Source: Vicinamibacterales bacterium
GTDB lineage: Bacteria > Acidobacteriota > Vicinamibacteria > Vicinamibacterales > 2-12-FULL-66-21
Length of the DNA stretch: 64,000 nt
Assembly: GCA_036496585.1 (NCBI GenBank)
Contig: DASXLB010000024.1
Coordinates: 62,001-126,000 of the forward strand
Reading direction: 5' to 3'
The number at the start of each line of letters is the position of its first letter. Within the stretch, counting starts at the first letter, position 1. The position numbers and the translations under genes were made by a program. The notes beneath the pieces are model-generated. The model saw nothing but the letters and a program-made list of their open reading frames with translations. It did no database searches and was not told where the DNA came from. Below, piece after piece: positions 54,213-62,519 of this stretch.

Positions 54213-55142
54213 CCCCGGCCGGCCGTCCGCATGCGGCTTCAGGACGGCATAGAGCGTCGCCATGATCGGCACCGCGACACCGGCCTCCGCCGCGCGGCGC
54301 ACCACGCTGCCCTGGAGCGCGTCGACCTCGATCCGCTTGCCGGCCTGGAGATCGATGAGCAGCGACGAGCGCATCGATCCCGGGATGCCTTCGACGTAGG
54401 GGATGATGCGATCCACGACGTCGGCGGCCACCGGCACACCGCTGGCGCGCGCCACGGCTTCGATCTCGCGGCACGCCGCGAGGAACTGTGCGCGCGTGAA
54501 CGGATCACCCCACACCGGGCCGATGGGCAGCCGCGCCGCGCCGGTGAACCCGGCGAGCGCGGCGAGGAAGACGAACTTCTCCCAGATCGGCACGCGGCCA
54601 TCCTCGACCGGGTACGACTGGATATCGGCGCCGGCGAACGCCGCGTGAATGGCGCGCACCCGCGAGGTCAGCTCCGGCAGCCGGCCGAATATTTCGCCAA
54701 ACACGATCCGCCGGTGATCGCCGGTCTGGACGATCGTGCCCGGCGCCTCGAGCGCGGTCGCGATGTAGGTGCTGCCGCCGAGCGTCCGGGAGGGTCCGGC
54801 GGCGCGCGCCACTTCATCGCCGCTGTCGACGCCGTTCTGCAGGGTGAGGACTGCCGTGTCGTCGCCGAGCAGCGGTCCGAGCCGCGGCAGCGCCGACGCG
54901 TTGTCGTAGCTCTTGACGGCGAACAGGACGAGGTCGACAGGACCGATCGCGGTCGTATCCTCCTCGGCGCGCGCCCGCACCGTCAAGTCGCCGAGCGCCG
55001 GACTGCGGATCTCGAGCCCGCGCGAGCGAATCGCTTCGAGGTGGGCGCCGCGGGCGATGAAGATGACGTCGTGACCGGCGCGCGAGAGGCGCGCGCCGTA
55101 GTACCCGCCAACCGCGCCCGATCCGAGTACGGCGATTCTCAT
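54210..55142 (-). CDS. panE: 2-dehydropantoate 2-reductase
   Basis: NADPH-dependent ketopantoate reductase of pantothenate/CoA synthesis, 310 residues. N-terminal G-S-G-A-V-G-G-Y-Y-G, V-K-S-Y-D near residue 77, L-Q-N-G-V-D near 101, and the catalytic Lys in W-E-K-F near 187. It follows the permease gene by 3 bp. PanE paralogues of other substrate specificity exist, so the function is likely but not fixed. Confidence 0.82.
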   Translation of the reverse strand: MRIAVLGSGAVGGYYGARLSRAGHDVIFIARGAHLEAIRSRGLEIRSPALGDLTVRARAEEDTTAIGPVDLVLFAVKSYDNASALPRLGPLLGDDTAVLTLQNGVDSGDEVARAAGPSRTLGGSTYIATALEAPGTIVQTGDHRRIVFGEIFGRLPELTSRVRAIHAAFAGADIQSYPVEDGRVPIWEKFVFLAALAGFTGAARLPIGPVWGDPFTRAQFLAACREIEAVARASGVPVAADVVDRIIPYVEGIPGSMRSSLLIDLQAGKRIEVDALQGSVVRRAAEAGVAVPIMATLYAVLKPHADGRPG

Positions 55143-55145
55143 ACA

Positions 55146-56567
55146 TCACCCGAGGCGAGTTGCCTCACGGCTTCCCTCGCCCCGCTTCGACATCAGGTAG
55201 AACGGCACGCCGATGGCCAGGAGCGCCAGTCCGGCCAGCGATTCCTTCGGGCGCTCGACGAGGGTGTTGATCACGACCGCGCCACCGGCGGCGATGAAGA
55301 TGATCGGCACGACCGGATAGCCCCAGACGCGGTACGGACGCGGCAGATCCGGCCGCCGTCGTCTGAGCCTGAAGACGGCGAACGCGCCGATCACGTGCAG
55401 TAGGTTCGACGCGAAGATCACGTAGGTGAAGAGCTGCTCGTAGCTCCCAGACAAGGCCAGCAGCGCCGCCCATGACGCCAGCGCGACGATCGCGACGTGC
55501 GGCGTGCGATAGACGGGGTGCACGCGCGCCGCCGCCGGCAGGAACACCCCGTCGCGGGCCATCGCGAAGAGCAGGCGGGCGCCCGCCAGGATCGCCGCGA
55601 CGTTGCAGCCGAACGTCGACACGATGACGGTCAGCGCTACGAAGGTGGCGCCCCGCGAGCCGACCATCGCGGTCGAGGCCCGTTCGGCGACCCGGCTGGC
55701 GCCGCGCAGCTGATCGAGCGGCAGCGCGTAGAGATATGCGATGTTCACCGCCAGGTAGATGACCGTCAGCAGCGAAATCCCGTAGAACAGCGCGCGCGGT
55801 AGATCGCGCTGCGGATTCTTCATCTCGCCCGCGATCCAGGTGACGCAGTACCATGCGTCGTTCGCCCACAGCACCGCGATCATGGCCACCCCAAATGCCG
55901 CGACGGGATGGGCGATCGCCGGCACGACAGGCGTCCACGCGGGAGAGGCCTTCGCGGCGGCAAGCGCCATGATCGGCAGCGACGCGAGGCCGGCCACTTT
56001 CGCGATCGTGATCACGACGTTGACGCGGTTGCCGCTGCGGACGCCGACGTAGTTGATCCACGCCTGCGCGGTAATGCACAGGACGGCGACGACCTGCGCC
56101 GCCGAGAGCGTCCACGTACCGATCGGGGTTGGCGCGCTCAGCAGCACGCGCGAGGCCGACAGTCCCGGCCAGAAGTAACTGAGGTAGTCGGCGAAGCCGA
56201 CCGACACGGCAGCAATGCCGCCGCTGAAGAAGATGAGGAGGGCCGCCCATCCGTAGAGGTAGGCGAGCAGCGGACCGAACGCCTCGCGCAGGTAGACGTA
56301 GACGCCGCCCGAGTTGGGGAACATCGCCCCGAGCTCCGCGTACGTCAGGCCGCCGGTCAACGCCACCACGCCGCCGGCCAGCCACGCCAGCAGCAGCAGG
56401 GACGGCGATGGCAGCGTCTCGGCCATCACCCCGGTCGTCAGGAAAATGCCCGAACCGATGACGCTGCCCAGCACGAACAACACCGCCGAGCCCAGCCCCA
56501 GCGCACGGATGAGCCCTTCATCGGTCGGCGGCCCGACCGAACCAGCCGTTTTCTCTGCAATCCCCAC
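55146..56567 (-). CDS. APC-family amino acid permease
   Basis: A 473-residue transporter with about twelve membrane helices. Typical N-terminus with G-S-V-I-G-S-G-I-F-L-T-T-G and L-T-Y-A-E-L-G-A-M-F-P-N-S-G-G-V-Y-V-Y near helices 1-2, and G-A-R-L-L-F-A-M-A-R-D-G in the middle. Closest to the LAT/basic-neutral amino acid exchangers in appearance; the substrate is not known. Start GTG 56567 lies 10 bp after TAAAGT on the minus strand. Confidence 0.82.
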   Translation of the reverse strand: MGIAEKTAGSVGPPTDEGLIRALGLGSAVLFVLGSVIGSGIFLTTGVMAETLPSPSLLLLAWLAGGVVALTGGLTYAELGAMFPNSGGVYVYLREAFGPLLAYLYGWAALLIFFSGGIAAVSVGFADYLSYFWPGLSASRVLLSAPTPIGTWTLSAAQVVAVLCITAQAWINYVGVRSGNRVNVVITIAKVAGLASLPIMALAAAKASPAWTPVVPAIAHPVAAFGVAMIAVLWANDAWYCVTWIAGEMKNPQRDLPRALFYGISLLTVIYLAVNIAYLYALPLDQLRGASRVAERASTAMVGSRGATFVALTVIVSTFGCNVAAILAGARLLFAMARDGVFLPAAARVHPVYRTPHVAIVALASWAALLALSGSYEQLFTYVIFASNLLHVIGAFAVFRLRRRRPDLPRPYRVWGYPVVPIIFIAAGGAVVINTLVERPKESLAGLALLAIGVPFYLMSKRGEGSREATRLG

Positions 56568-56577
56568 AGGCGCCGGC

Positions 56578-56583
56578 ACTTTA
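56578..56583 (-). promoter_or_regulatory. Candidate -10 (TAAAGT) for the permease gene
   Basis: Minus-strand TAAAGT ends 10 bp before GTG 56567. The divergent amidohydrolase gene has TAGAAT at 56617-56622, so the two promoters lie within 40 bp. Confidence 0.35.
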
Positions 56584-56639
56584 GCACGCGCTGCCGCCGA
56601 CCCCTGCGCAGGATGGTAGAATCCGCCCTCAGGCCCGTC

Positions 56640-58310
56640 ATGGCAACGCGTCTTGCTACTCTCCTCGTCGTTGCCATCGTCGGAGCCACGCTCATCGCCG
56701 GGCTGATCGTCGGTGCCCAGCGCGACGACAACAGCGGCCCGGTCGACCTCATCATCCACAACGCGAAGGTCTACGTCGCCGACGATCTGGGCACGACCGC
56801 CGACGCGGTGGCCATCCGCGGCAACAAAATCCTGCGAGTAGGCGGCGAGCGTGAGGTGATGCGTTCGCGGACGCCGCAGACGACCATCGTCGACGCGCAC
56901 GGCGCCGCGGTGTTGCCCGGATTCGACGATGCCCACGTCTCGCTCATCGCCGGCGGCCTGGCCCGGGATGGCGTCCAGCTGCACGGCGCCCAGACGCTCG
57001 ACGAGATACAGTCGCGCATCGCCGAGTGGGCCACGGCGCGCCCCTACGCGATGTGGCTCACCGGCGGCGGCTGGTCCTACGACGCCTTCGACGACGCCCC
57101 GACGCGCGGGCAGCTCGACTCGGCTGTCGCTGATCGGCCGGCGCGGCTGCTCTCGGCCGACGGCCAGGCGCTCTGGGTCAATACGAAAGCGCTGCAGGCG
57201 GCGCGGATTACGAAGAAGACGCCGAACCCGACCGGCGGCGTCATCGTCCGCGATCGGCGCGGCGAGGCGACCGGCCTGTTGAAGGGCGCCGCCATGGCGC
57301 TGGTCGATCGCGTGATGCCGCGGCCGACGCGGGAGGAACGCGCCAAGGCGCTGCAGCTGGCGATCGCCGACGCCGGCGCGCACGGCATCACCAGCGTGCA
57401 GGATTTCGGCGCCGCATCCGGCGACCTCGACCTCTACGACGCGGCGCGCGAGGCGGGCACCCTGTCGATCCGCGTCTACGCCGCGGTCCAGGCCAGCCGT
57501 ACGGCGCTCGAGGATCTCGACGCGATCGCGCGGCGCTATCCCGACGACCCGCTGCTCAAGACGGGGCTGGCGGCGCTTGCGCTGGACGGCTCCGTGGAGT
57601 CGCAAAGCGCGGCGATGCTGGCGCCGTACATGCCGAAGGGGGCCGGCGACGGGACGACCGAGCTGGCGGCGCCCGAGCTGGCGAAACTCGTCGCGGCGCT
57701 CGACGCGCGAGGCTGGCAGATCGCGATCGACGCCAGCGGCGATCGCGCGGTACGGGCCGCGCTCGATGCCTACGGCGCCGTCGCCAAGAACGCCAGCGGC
57801 GCGCACCCGGCGCGCCATCGCATCGAGGATCTGTCGGTGATCGATCCGGAAGACATCCCGCGCTTCGGCGCGCTCGGCGTCGTCGCCTCGCTACAGCCGC
57901 TGCACGCCACGCTCGGCGGCCTGACGAACTGGGCGCAGAACCTCGGCCCGGAGCGCGCGCCGTTTGGCTGGCCGGCGCGCAGCCTCAGCGCCGCCGGCGC
58001 CCACCTGGCGTTCGGCAGCGACTGGCCGGTGCTGCCGCTCGATCCGCTCGAGGCGATCCGCGCCGCGGTGCGGCGGCCCAACATCCACGCCAGCGAAGCG
58101 CTCACGCTGAAATCCGCCATCAACGCCTGGACGTCGGGCGCGGCGTGGGCGTCGTTCGACGATCACCGCAAGGGCACGCTCAAGCCCGGCATGCTCGCCG
58201 ACCTGGTGATCCTGTCGACGGACCTGTTCGCCGGATCCGATCAGCTCTCGGCTGCGGACGTCGAGATCACCGTCTTCGACGGCCGCGTCGTCTACCGGCG
58301 GCCGTCGTAG
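56640..58310 (+). CDS. YtcJ-like amidohydrolase with degraded metal site
   Basis: A 556-residue protein with one N-terminal membrane helix (~7-26), then an amidohydrolase domain of the YtcJ/Amidohydro_3 type. The metal-binding positions of this family are changed: the H-x-H that follows P-G-F-x-D is H99-V-S101, the usual A-I-G-D-R-A His position is Asp (I-D-A-S-G-D-R-A-V), and I-E-H is I-E-D. F-G-S-D-W-P keeps the last Asp. It may be a binding protein or a decayed enzyme. A TAGAAT lies 17 bp upstream of the ATG. Confidence 0.75.
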   Translation: MATRLATLLVVAIVGATLIAGLIVGAQRDDNSGPVDLIIHNAKVYVADDLGTTADAVAIRGNKILRVGGEREVMRSRTPQTTIVDAHGAAVLPGFDDAHVSLIAGGLARDGVQLHGAQTLDEIQSRIAEWATARPYAMWLTGGGWSYDAFDDAPTRGQLDSAVADRPARLLSADGQALWVNTKALQAARITKKTPNPTGGVIVRDRRGEATGLLKGAAMALVDRVMPRPTREERAKALQLAIADAGAHGITSVQDFGAASGDLDLYDAAREAGTLSIRVYAAVQASRTALEDLDAIARRYPDDPLLKTGLAALALDGSVESQSAAMLAPYMPKGAGDGTTELAAPELAKLVAALDARGWQIAIDASGDRAVRAALDAYGAVAKNASGAHPARHRIEDLSVIDPEDIPRFGALGVVASLQPLHATLGGLTNWAQNLGPERAPFGWPARSLSAAGAHLAFGSDWPVLPLDPLEAIRAAVRRPNIHASEALTLKSAINAWTSGAAWASFDDHRKGTLKPGMLADLVILSTDLFAGSDQLSAADVEITVFDGRVVYRRPS

Positions 58311-58324
58311 TGGGCAGCGGGCAG

Positions 58325-58330
58325 TAAGAT
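58325..58330 (+). promoter_or_regulatory. Candidate -10 (TAAGAT) for the DUF1080 gene
   Basis: TAAGAT ends 6 bp before ATG 58337; predicts a leaderless mRNA. Confidence 0.4.
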
Positions 58331-58336
58331 GGGCGC

Positions 58337-59257
58337 ATGTCGATGCGCATGTGTGTCCTGCTGACGACACTCGCGTCCTTAGCGGCGCTCCAGGCAGCCC
58401 CGCCGCCGATCATCGGCCGCTGGGATCTCACGTTTCAACGGGCCAATGGCGCGACCAGCAGCGGCTGGCTCGAGGTGCGTCATTCGGGCACCAAAGCGCT
58501 GGTCGGATCGTTCGTCGGTCTCTCCGGCAGCGCCCGACCGGTATCCGAAGTGAAGGTCACCGGCGCGGAGCTGCGTTTCACGATTCCGCCGCAGTGGGAG
58601 CGCGCCGACGGCGACGTCGCCGTGACGGCGCGGCTCGAAAACGATCGACTCGCCGGTTCGATGGCGATCGGCAGCGTAGCTCCGGTGACGTTCACCGGCG
58701 TGCGCGCGCCAGCGCTCCGCCGCGCCTCGCTGCCGCAGTGGGAAAAGCCGGAGCCGATCTTCAACGGCCGCGATCTGAGCGGCTGGCACGCCGCCGGCAC
58801 GAGCGAGTGGGAAGCGGACCAGGGCATCCTGCGCAACCGCAAGTCCGGCGGCAACCTCATCACCGACGCGACCTTCACTGATTTCAGGCTGCACGCCGAG
58901 TTCCGCTATCCGAAAGACGGCAACAGCGGCGTCTATCTGCGGGGCCGCTACGAGGTCCAGGTGGCCGACACCGGCGACGAACGCGCGGTCGACAGTCTCG
59001 GCGCGATCTACGGCTTCCTCGAACCGTCGGAGTCGGCCGCGAAGGCGGCGGGCGAATGGCAGACGTTCGACGTGACGCTCGTCGGACGGATGGTGACGGT
59101 CGTACTGAACGGCACGACCATCATCGCGAACCGTGAAATCCCAGGCCCGACCGGCGCGGCGCTCGACAGCGACGAAGGCGCGCCGGGGCCGCTGCTCCTG
59201 CAGGGCGATCATACGGCGATCGAATACCGCAACATCACCGTGGCGCGGGCGCGGTGA
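58337..59257 (+). CDS. Secreted DUF1080 (3-keto-disaccharide hydrolase-like) protein
   Basis: A 306-residue protein with signal peptide (~1-20), an N-terminal beta domain (~25-125) and a DUF1080 concanavalin-like domain (~135-305). The hallmark G-R-D-L-S-G-W-H is near residue 148 and G-N-S-G-V-Y-L-R-G-R-Y-E-V-Q-V near residue 195. DUF1080 domains are linked to glucoside 3-keto chemistry. No partner oxidoreductase is next to it. Confidence 0.82.
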   Translation: MSMRMCVLLTTLASLAALQAAPPPIIGRWDLTFQRANGATSSGWLEVRHSGTKALVGSFVGLSGSARPVSEVKVTGAELRFTIPPQWERADGDVAVTARLENDRLAGSMAIGSVAPVTFTGVRAPALRRASLPQWEKPEPIFNGRDLSGWHAAGTSEWEADQGILRNRKSGGNLITDATFTDFRLHAEFRYPKDGNSGVYLRGRYEVQVADTGDERAVDSLGAIYGFLEPSESAAKAAGEWQTFDVTLVGRMVTVVLNGTTIIANREIPGPTGAALDSDEGAPGPLLLQGDHTAIEYRNITVARAR

Positions 59258-59312
59258 GCTGACCCTGCTGACCGCGGCGTCGCCGCGCGAGGGTCACCCC
59301 TCTGGGCGACCC

Positions 59313-60611
59313 TCACTTCGACGCAGGCGTCACGTACACCGTGCCGCCCTTCATCACGAACGTGACCCGATGCAGCGCTGAGATGTCCTTCGTCGGGTCG
59401 CCGTCGACGGCGATGAGATCCGCGAGCAGGCCTTCCTTCACCGTGCCGATGCGGTTCTCCCAGTGCAGGACGCGCGCGGCAACCGAGGTCGCGCTTTTCA
59501 GCGCCGCCACCGGCGCCATGCCGTAGTCGACCATCATCTCGATCTCGCGCGCGTTGTCGCCGTGCGTGTAGACGCCGACGTCGCTGCCGCTGACGATCGT
59601 GACGCCGGCGTCGAGAGCCGCCTTGAAACTGGCGCGCTTGCGCTGGATGCCTGCCGGCTCCGGCTGCTCACCCTTCTTCCACCCCGCGTATTGCGCGGTC
59701 GCGTCACCCGCCGCCAGGGTCGGACACAGCGCGACGTTGTGCTCCTTCATCAAGCGAAAGATCTCGGGCGTGCCGGCGTCGCCGTGCTCGATCGTTTCCA
59801 CCCCGCCGAGCACCGCCCGCCGCATCCCTTCCGCCGTCGACGAGTGCGCGACGACCGGACGGTTGCTGCTGCGCGCCGTGTCGACGATCGTCTTGATCTC
59901 GTCGATCGAGAAGGTCGGCGCCGCCTCGCCGCGCGCGCCCCAGCGGTAGTCGGCGTAAATCTTGATCCAGTCGGCGCCGTGGCCGATCTGATCCCTGACG
60001 ACGCGGATGAGATCGCTGCCGTCGGCTTCCTCCGCTCCCTGCGGCACGCGCCACTCGAGCGAGAACCCCTTCGGGCCGTAGCTGCCGGTCGCGACGATCG
60101 CCCGCGTCACGACAATCATGCGCGGGCCGGGGATGATGCCCTGCTCGACCGCCTGCTTCAGCTCGACGTCGGCATAGCCGGCCCCCTCCGTGCCGAGATC
60201 GCGGATCGTCGTGAAGCCGGCCGTCAGCGTGGCGCGCAGATGGTTGGTGGCGCGTGCGATGCGCACGCCCAGGCTTTCATGCAGCACCTGGTCATTCCAC
60301 GTCGTCTCGTTGTAGGGATGCAGGAGCACATGCGAGTGCGCCTCGACCAGACCCGGCATCAGCGTCGCGCCCGCCAGATCGACGACGGTCGCGCCGGAGG
60401 CGTCGATCGAGGCCGCCGGTCCCGCCGATTCGATCCGCTCGCCGCGGACGCGGACCGCCCATCCCTCGTGCATCGACTCGCCGTCGAAGACACGGGCCGG
60501 ACGCAGGACTCGCGTCGAATCCGCCGCCGTCTGCGGCGGCCTCGCCTGCGCCGACACGACGATCGGCAGCACGACGCTGGAGAGCAGGAGCACTCGTTGT
60601 ATGGCGCGCAT
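59313..60611 (-). CDS. Secreted amidohydrolase, Xaa-Pro dipeptidase-like
   Basis: A 432-residue imidazolonepropionase/prolidase-type amidohydrolase with a signal peptide. Unlike the neighbour at 56640, the metal residues are intact: G-L-V-E-A-H-S-H, a candidate Lys in I-K-I-Y-A, V-V-A-H-S, T-I-E-H-G-D-A and S-G-S-D-V. Start ATG 60611 is preferred over 60620 because TATTAT on the minus strand ends 7 bp before it. Substrates of this secreted subgroup are usually Xaa-Pro dipeptides or other cyclic amides; which one is unknown. Confidence 0.85.
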   Translation of the reverse strand: MRAIQRVLLLSSVVLPIVVSAQARPPQTAADSTRVLRPARVFDGESMHEGWAVRVRGERIESAGPAASIDASGATVVDLAGATLMPGLVEAHSHVLLHPYNETTWNDQVLHESLGVRIARATNHLRATLTAGFTTIRDLGTEGAGYADVELKQAVEQGIIPGPRMIVVTRAIVATGSYGPKGFSLEWRVPQGAEEADGSDLIRVVRDQIGHGADWIKIYADYRWGARGEAAPTFSIDEIKTIVDTARSSNRPVVAHSSTAEGMRRAVLGGVETIEHGDAGTPEIFRLMKEHNVALCPTLAAGDATAQYAGWKKGEQPEPAGIQRKRASFKAALDAGVTIVSGSDVGVYTHGDNAREIEMMVDYGMAPVAALKSATSVAARVLHWENRIGTVKEGLLADLIAVDGDPTKDISALHRVTFVMKGGTVYVTPASK

Positions 60612-60617
60612 GCGGGC

Positions 60618-60624
60618 CATAATA
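60618..60624. promoter_or_regulatory. Shared symmetrical -10 of a divergent leaderless pair
   Basis: CATAATA holds CATAAT on the plus strand (8 bp before ATG 60632) and TATTAT on the minus strand (7 bp before ATG 60611). One seven-base element appears to serve both genes, and the start codons are only 20 bp apart. Confidence 0.5.
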
Positions 60625-60631
60625 GCCCGCG

Positions 60632-61390
60632 ATGGAGGGGATGCTGCAGCCGCCATCCGCCTCGGCATTCGATGCGGCCGCGTCGATCGTCTCGCTCCTC
60701 GTGTACCTCGGCGTAGCGGTGGCCGCCGTCTGGAAGACGCCGGCTGACACGCGCGCACGCGCGTTTCTCGCCGTCGCGGTGGCAAGCGGCATCCCCTATG
60801 CCCTGGCGCCGCTGCAGTGGTGGAAGGGCCCCGGCCTCTACACGCCCGGCGTGATCGCGCTCGCCGCAACGGCGTTCGCGGTCGGCGGTCTCGCGCTCTT
60901 TCACTTCACGCAGGTCTTTCCGGCACAACGGCCGTGGATCGCGGCGCACGGCCGCTGGATCACCGCGGCCTATGCCGCGCTGCCGCTGCCGGTCGCGGCG
61001 CTCTCGTGGGGCGTCGGCGCGGTCCTGATGCCGATGGCCGCATCGGCCGGAGGCGACACGGGAGCGGTCTCGCTTGCGACGGGACTGCTGCTCATCGGGC
61101 TGACCATTCCCCTTATCCTCCTCGTCGGCGTGCTGCTGCCGTGCGCCGGCGTGCTGTCGCTCGTCAAGAGCTGGCAGGAGGCGAAGGCCAATGGGCGCGA
61201 ACGGGAGCGCTCGGCTACCTTCTGGATGCTCGTCAGCCAGCTCGGGGGCGGGGTTCTGGCCGTGCTGGTGCTGCCGATGCTGCACCTGATCGGCATCGGT
61301 CCGCCCTGGTCGATGCTGATCGCGGTGCTGACGTATGCGTTCGCGCTGCTGCTGCCGGCGTCGTTTTTTCGCTACGCCGCCGCCCGCTGA
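60632..61390 (+). CDS. Multi-pass membrane protein, 7TM sensor-like
   Basis: A 252-residue protein with about seven hydrophobic helices spread over its length and short loops; no known catalytic motif. It resembles the N-terminal 7-helix sensor modules seen on some histidine kinases, but no signalling domain is attached. Function not recognised. It is divergent from the amidohydrolase and 13 bp upstream of the Rieske gene. Confidence 0.6.
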   Translation: MEGMLQPPSASAFDAAASIVSLLVYLGVAVAAVWKTPADTRARAFLAVAVASGIPYALAPLQWWKGPGLYTPGVIALAATAFAVGGLALFHFTQVFPAQRPWIAAHGRWITAAYAALPLPVAALSWGVGAVLMPMAASAGGDTGAVSLATGLLLIGLTIPLILLVGVLLPCAGVLSLVKSWQEAKANGRERERSATFWMLVSQLGGGVLAVLVLPMLHLIGIGPPWSMLIAVLTYAFALLLPASFFRYAAAR

Positions 61391-61391
61391 G

Positions 61392-61397
61392 TATCAT
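61392..61397 (+). promoter_or_regulatory. Candidate -10 (TATCAT) for the Rieske oxygenase gene
   Basis: TATCAT ends 6 bp before GTG 61404, supporting that GTG as the start and a leaderless mRNA. Confidence 0.4.
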
Positions 61398-61403
61398 GAA
61401 CCC

Positions 61404-62519
61404 GTGATCATCAAGCCGCGCGACGTGATGCCGGCCACCGCATTCACGCTGCCGGCGCGCTACTACACGAACCCGGCGTTCTTCCAGCGCGAGCTCGACG
61501 AGCTGTTCGGCAGGATGTGGTTCTGCGCGGGCCGCTCACAGGATGCCGCCGCCCCAGGGCAGTACTTCGTCCGCGAGATGAACGGCCGCAACATCGTCAT
61601 CACGCGCAACGCGCACGGCGGCATCAAAGCGTTCCACAACATCTGTCGCCATCGCGGCACGCGGCTCTGCGCCGAGCGAGAGGGGCAGCTTCCCGGCAGC
61701 ATCCAGTGTCCCTATCACGCCTGGACCTACGACCTCGACGGACGCCTGATTGGCGCGCCGCATATGGACGACGTGCCGCACTTTCACCGTTCCGACTATC
61801 CGCTGCTCGGCGTGCATGCAGCCGAGTGGGATGGACACATCTTTCTGAATCTCGCCGGCGACGCGGAGCCGCTGGCCGCACAGCTTGGCCCGCTCGTCGA
61901 CAGGTTCCGGAGCTGGCGGATGCCGGATCTCCGTCGCGGCCACCGGATCGTCTACGACCTGAAGGCGAACTGGAAGCTGATCATCCAGAACTACAACGAG
62001 TGCCTGCACTGCCCGAACCTGCACCCGGCGCTCAACCGGCTGTCGCACTATCTGAGCGGCGAGAACGAGCCGCTGCACGCCACCTACATGGGCGGCCTCA
62101 TGGATCTGCAGCCAGGCGTCGAAACGCTCTCGATGGACGGCAGCTGCCGGCGCGCCATCCTGCCTGGCCTGTCACCCGAGGACGCGCGCCGCGTCTACTA
62201 CTACTGCCTCTTCCCGAATCTGATGCTCAGCCTGCACCCCGACTACATGCTGACCCATACCCTCTGGCCGATCGCCCCGGATCGCACCGTCAATGTCTGC
62301 GAGTGGCACTTTCAGCCGGAGGAGCTGGCGCGGCCGGACTTCGATGCCTCGGACTGCATCGAATTCTGGGACATGACGAATAAGCAGGACTGGCAGGTCT
62401 GTGAGCTGTCGCAGGCGGGCATCTCATCGCCGGCCTACGTACCCGGCCCGTACTCCAATCGCGAAGATCTGCTCTACGCCTTCGACAGGTGGATCGTCGA
62501 CCTTCATCAGGGCAACTGA
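61404..62519 (+). CDS. Rieske non-heme iron oxygenase, alpha subunit
   Basis: A 371-residue oxygenase component. The Rieske [2Fe-2S] ligands are C-x-H in C-R-H-R-G and C-x2-H in C-P-Y-H-A-W near residues 79-100. The mononuclear iron site has Asn-Tyr-Asn-Glu then H and H (N-Y-N-E-C-L-H-C-P-N-L-H) near residues 196-207. It resembles the glycine-betaine/carnitine-type monooxygenase group; no reductase or ferredoxin gene is next to it. GTG 61404 follows TATCAT by 6 bp; ATG 61428 is an alternative. It overlaps the converging gene by 13 bp. Confidence 0.85.
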   Translation: MIIKPRDVMPATAFTLPARYYTNPAFFQRELDELFGRMWFCAGRSQDAAAPGQYFVREMNGRNIVITRNAHGGIKAFHNICRHRGTRLCAEREGQLPGSIQCPYHAWTYDLDGRLIGAPHMDDVPHFHRSDYPLLGVHAAEWDGHIFLNLAGDAEPLAAQLGPLVDRFRSWRMPDLRRGHRIVYDLKANWKLIIQNYNECLHCPNLHPALNRLSHYLSGENEPLHATYMGGLMDLQPGVETLSMDGSCRRAILPGLSPEDARRVYYYCLFPNLMLSLHPDYMLTHTLWPIAPDRTVNVCEWHFQPEELARPDFDASDCIEFWDMTNKQDWQVCELSQAGISSPAYVPGPYSNREDLLYAFDRWIVDLHQGN

